From positions 1 to 54,595 of the forward strand of contig UQRL01000012.1 in assembly GCA_900543555.1 (NCBI GenBank): 54,595 nucleotides of DNA, in the 5' to 3' direction. Made by a program: the position numbers and the translations under genes. Numbering within the stretch: the first letter of the stretch is position 1; each line of letters begins with the position of its first letter. The notes under the pieces are model-generated. The model did not search any database, had not been told where the DNA came from, and saw only the letters and a list, made by a program, of their open reading frames with translations. This DNA is from an uncultured Oscillospiraceae bacterium (GTDB lineage Bacteria > Bacillota > Clostridia > Oscillospirales > Acutalibacteraceae). Positions 51,779 to 54,595 of this stretch are shown piece by piece.

Positions 51779-54388
51779 ATGAAAAAACTCATGTCCGTGT
51801 TGCTGGCATTGGTTCTCGTGCTGGCAATGGTCCCTGTTGCGGCGAGCGCGGCGGAGGGGGATGTAGAACTGCCTGATGGCTATACGCAGCAAGTGCCAGC
51901 CGATCGGATGACTACCGAGCTGGTTTCAGGCGTGACAGCCACAGTAGAAGACGGTGCCGTTGCCTACACGGTGGATTCCAAGGGAGATACTTCTGACTGG
52001 GATCAGGAATCCGGTGTAGGTAGCACGGATACCTACACCTATGTTGGTCTCTATATCAACATTCCTGAAGGAGCAACATCCCTTGAAATCAATGATGAGG
52101 GCGATGCTGAGAGCATGCACCCTGTGGACAGCGCCTTTTTACAAAATGGAAAGTTCCAGCATTGGTTCCCCGTCGCCAACAAAGTGGGAGATAATAATTA
52201 TTCTCTCTTCTACGGTGGCCGGGAGTACACTTTGCTTCTGGATTGGCAGAATGCAGAAGGCACCTCAATTCAAAAGGAATATGTCAAGGTAACTCGTGAC
52301 TTGTCCGCTGAGTTGGCCGTGGCAAAAGTAGGTGACTATACCTACGAAACCTTAAAGGACGCCATTGCTGCTGCTAAGGAGAATGACACGGTCACCCTGC
52401 TGCGTGATGTAGATGATGCAGTTGGTATTTCTGTGCCCGAAGGGAAAAATTTTACACTCGATTTTGATAATCACACCTATATTCTCTCAGGTCCTGGTGC
52501 TGGTTCTACCAACACAGAAACAAATGGTTTTCAGCTTTTGAAAAATTCAACGATTACAATGAAGCGTGGTGTTGTTCGGATTGCAGAAAATGCTAATAAT
52601 ATCAAGCGTATCATTCAGAACTATGCTGATTTGACCTTAGAGAATATGACTTTCTATTCTGAAAATCAGGTAGGTGGTGAAGATTATGCTCTTAGCTTTA
52701 ATAATGGTAATGTTTCCTTTAAAGGAAACACTAGCATCATTATGAGTGATGAGAACGCAATTGCCTTTGATGTGTGTGAGTTTGGTTCTTATCCTTCTGC
52801 GAAAGTTACATTTGATGAGAACTATACGGGAGAAATTGGTGGTACGATCCGCTATGATGCCGATGACTCTTCGACTCATAGAATAACGATTAAAGGGGAT
52901 GGAACCTTTAAAAATATTGAAACGACATCGAAGGCTACAAATGTTGCTAATGAAGCCATTGTTGTCAGCGGCGGCACTTTCTCTGGCGATGTTGGCCCCT
53001 ATCTGGATTCTGGTAAGACTCAGGATGAAAAGGGTGAGGTTGTTCCGGCAGAGGGAACCACGTATTTCAGCATCTACACTCCCGCGAACATGGTCGTGGG
53101 CCAGACGTTGGAGACGGGTGCCACATTAGTTGGACCTTCCGAGGGAATCAGTGATAATGTTCGCATTAAAATTGATGTAACTAAGCCTGAAGGTTCCGCT
53201 CCTCAAATTATGGCAACTGATACCTCCGGTACGCAGTATAATTTGGCAGAAGTGGGATATTGGGGCCCTGAGACCGGCTTCCCGCTGCCCCCGAACTATA
53301 AGGCGACCACTCCTCTGGTAATTTCCTTTGACAAGGCAGGAACCTATACCGCTACCTTTAGCCTGGTAGACGCTACTAATCAAGAGACAGTTTATGCCTC
53401 TGACACCCGTACCATTACCGTGGCGGATGCTTACAAGTTCGAGGTGAGCGCTCCCACCACTATGACTGTCGGGGAGACGGAGGATGCCACTGCCACACTG
53501 ATTGGCGATGCCAATGCACCTTCGCATACAGCCTATATTACTGTTAAGGTAGAGGGCCCTGACAATTCTCGCCCCCAAATTTTGGCAACTGATACTGCGG
53601 GCAATGAATATAACTTGGCTGAAACTGGTAACTGGGGACATCCTGGGTTTGAAGTGAAGGCTGGTTATAAGGCCGTTACACCTCTGAAGCTCACCTTTGA
53701 TGTAGCTGGCACCTATACAGCTACCTTCCAATTGGTAGATACTAAGAATGAAAATGCCGTGCTCGGTTCTGGTAGCTTCACCATTACAGTCAACACCCCC
53801 GGCGGCACACCCTCCGAGCCGGAAGAGCCCACCTGGCCCTTTGAGGACGTGACGGAAGGGGACGACTGGTTCTATGACGCTGTTGCCTATGTGTACGAGA
53901 ACGGCATCATGGCTGGCACCGACGAGACCATCTTCGATCCCTACATGGAGCTGGATCGCGCCATGGCCGCCCAGCTGTTCTACAATCTGGAAGGCAAGCC
54001 TGCTGTGACCGGTGATTCCACCTTTACCGACGTGACCTCCGGCCACTGGGCTGTGGACGCCATCACTTGGGCTGCCCAGAACGACATCGTGGCGGGCATC
54101 GGCGGCGGTCTGTACGACCCCGACAGCAACGTGACCCGTGAGCAGTTCGCTGTGATGCTGTACAAGTACGCCCGCTTCAAGGGGTATGACTTGACGGCTA
54201 CTGGCGACCTGACCCAGTTCCCGGACGCTGGCAGCATCAGCAGCTGGGCGGAAACCGCCCTGAGCTGGGCCAGTGGCAAGGGCCTGATCAACGGCCATGA
54301 GGATGGCACTATCGACCCCAAGGGCAGCACTATCCGTGCCCAGGCGGCCAGCATCATGGCGAACTTCGACCAGAACGTGGCCAAATAA
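51779..54388 (+). CDS. Large exported SLH-domain surface protein
   Basis: An 869-residue protein. Signal peptide 1-24 (cut after ASA); a beta-rich region to 180; a parallel beta-helix-like part about 185-410 (TYETLKDAIAAAKENDTVTL and LDFDNHTYILSG); two related sandwich repeats at about 430-680, each with ATDT-G-YNLAE and AGTYTATF; and three SLH domains at 685-865 (AYVYENGIMAGTDETIFDPY, AAQNDIVAGIGGGLYDPDSN, ASGKGLINGHEDGTIDPKGS). The beta-helix part is clearly more AT-rich than the SLH part, so the gene looks mosaic. Strong promoter, double-hairpin leader and AAAGGAGG suggest abundant expression. It could be a major surface-layer protein; the role of the outer part is unknown. Confidence 0.88.
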   Translation: MKKLMSVLLALVLVLAMVPVAASAAEGDVELPDGYTQQVPADRMTTELVSGVTATVEDGAVAYTVDSKGDTSDWDQESGVGSTDTYTYVGLYINIPEGATSLEINDEGDAESMHPVDSAFLQNGKFQHWFPVANKVGDNNYSLFYGGREYTLLLDWQNAEGTSIQKEYVKVTRDLSAELAVAKVGDYTYETLKDAIAAAKENDTVTLLRDVDDAVGISVPEGKNFTLDFDNHTYILSGPGAGSTNTETNGFQLLKNSTITMKRGVVRIAENANNIKRIIQNYADLTLENMTFYSENQVGGEDYALSFNNGNVSFKGNTSIIMSDENAIAFDVCEFGSYPSAKVTFDENYTGEIGGTIRYDADDSSTHRITIKGDGTFKNIETTSKATNVANEAIVVSGGTFSGDVGPYLDSGKTQDEKGEVVPAEGTTYFSIYTPANMVVGQTLETGATLVGPSEGISDNVRIKIDVTKPEGSAPQIMATDTSGTQYNLAEVGYWGPETGFPLPPNYKATTPLVISFDKAGTYTATFSLVDATNQETVYASDTRTITVADAYKFEVSAPTTMTVGETEDATATLIGDANAPSHTAYITVKVEGPDNSRPQILATDTAGNEYNLAETGNWGHPGFEVKAGYKAVTPLKLTFDVAGTYTATFQLVDTKNENAVLGSGSFTITVNTPGGTPSEPEEPTWPFEDVTEGDDWFYDAVAYVYENGIMAGTDETIFDPYMELDRAMAAQLFYNLEGKPAVTGDSTFTDVTSGHWAVDAITWAAQNDIVAGIGGGLYDPDSNVTREQFAVMLYKYARFKGYDLTATGDLTQFPDAGSISSWAETALSWASGKGLINGHEDGTIDPKGSTIRAQAASIMANFDQNVAK

Positions 54389-54406
54389 AAAGAACATAGC
54401 ACACAA

Positions 54407-54435
54407 AAAATGGCTCCCGAAAGGGAGCCATTTTT
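54407..54435 (+). terminator. Terminator of the large SLH gene
   Basis: AAAATGGCTCCC / GGGAGCCATTTTT with a GAAA loop. Confidence 0.95.
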
Positions 54436-54436
54436 G

Positions 54437-54595
54437 CTGTGTTCCGGCAGCTTTCCGGAAGCCTTTGGCGTTGCGCCGGCGAATGTGTTGCTCTATCAGG
54501 AATACCACTGGAAAACAGGGGAGTGCAGGTTCGCTCCGCGGATAAGGTACAATAAGTTTCGCAAATTGAAAAGCAAATAAAAAGAGACATGGTTT
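54437..54595. other. Window end without a supported gene
   Basis: No frame here has a ribosome site or recognisable protein. A TACAAT near 54546 may be the -10 of a gene beyond the window. Confidence 0.4.

Overview
The window looks like chromosomal DNA from a high-GC member of the Clostridia, most likely Oscillospirales (Flavonifractor/Oscillibacter-like). This is inferred from gene order and style: the Firmicutes order rpsB-tsf-pyrH-frr-uppS-cdsA-dxr-rseP-ispG-polC, hrcA with a CIRCE element ahead of grpE-dnaK-dnaJ, a DnaD/DnaI-type helicase-loader pair, hisZ with short-form hisG, and SLH-domain surface proteins together with a CsaB pyruvyl transferase. Most genes are GC-rich with strong Shine-Dalgarno sites. 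The block at about 0.6-4.65 kb is visibly more AT-rich and looks acquired.

Layout. (1) 1-621: the end of an IS3-family element (orfA plus the start of orfB, reverse strand). (2) 624-4808: remnant of a His-Xaa-Ser (Hxs) radical-SAM peptide-maturation locus. It holds a 3' gene fragment running out of the IS, hxsC, hxsB, a membrane-anchored MORN-repeat protein and a 50-codon ORF whose N-terminus looks like a precursor leader, then a terminator. (3) 4.8-7.5 kb: a lipoprotein, an XRE regulator with membrane segments, a GNAT acetyltransferase, inorganic pyrophosphatase and a YlmC-like protein. (4) 7.5-21.2 kb: translation factors, UMP kinase, lipid and isoprenoid synthesis, site-2 protease and PolC, interrupted after tsf by a reverse-strand XRE regulator. 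(5) 21.2-28.8 kb: histidine genes hisZ-G-D-C-B, a hisA-hisI fusion and hisE, with no hisH or hisF in the window, then a methyltransferase and a GNAT protein. (6) 28.9-30.7 kb: a decaying pair, an internally deleted PLP decarboxylase and a divergent LysR gene with a stop at codon 4. (7) 30.8-35.3 kb, reverse strand: thrE halves, rluA-type pseudouridine synthase and a glycosyltransferase-CsaB fusion. (8) 35.5-40.3 kb: a cohesin-like surface protein with three sandwich repeats, dnaD-dnaI, tRNA-Thr(CGU) and a pentapeptide-repeat protein. (9) 40.4-45.3 kb: hrcA-grpE-dnaK-dnaJ. (10) 45.4-49.7 kb: a MATE transporter, glycerate kinase, a MerR regulator and its divergent YitT target. (11) 49.9-54.4 kb: two divergent SLH-domain exported proteins, one with a transglutaminase-like domain.

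How parts fit. CsaB-type pyruvylation of wall polysaccharide is the known anchor for SLH domains, so the CsaB fusion and the two SLH proteins probably form one surface-display system. The MerR operator lies inside a 19-bp promoter spacer in front of the YitT gene, a classic MerR arrangement. The most unusual part is the Hxs locus: two radical-SAM maturases remain intact while the upstream part was cut by an IS and the candidate peptide looks truncated.
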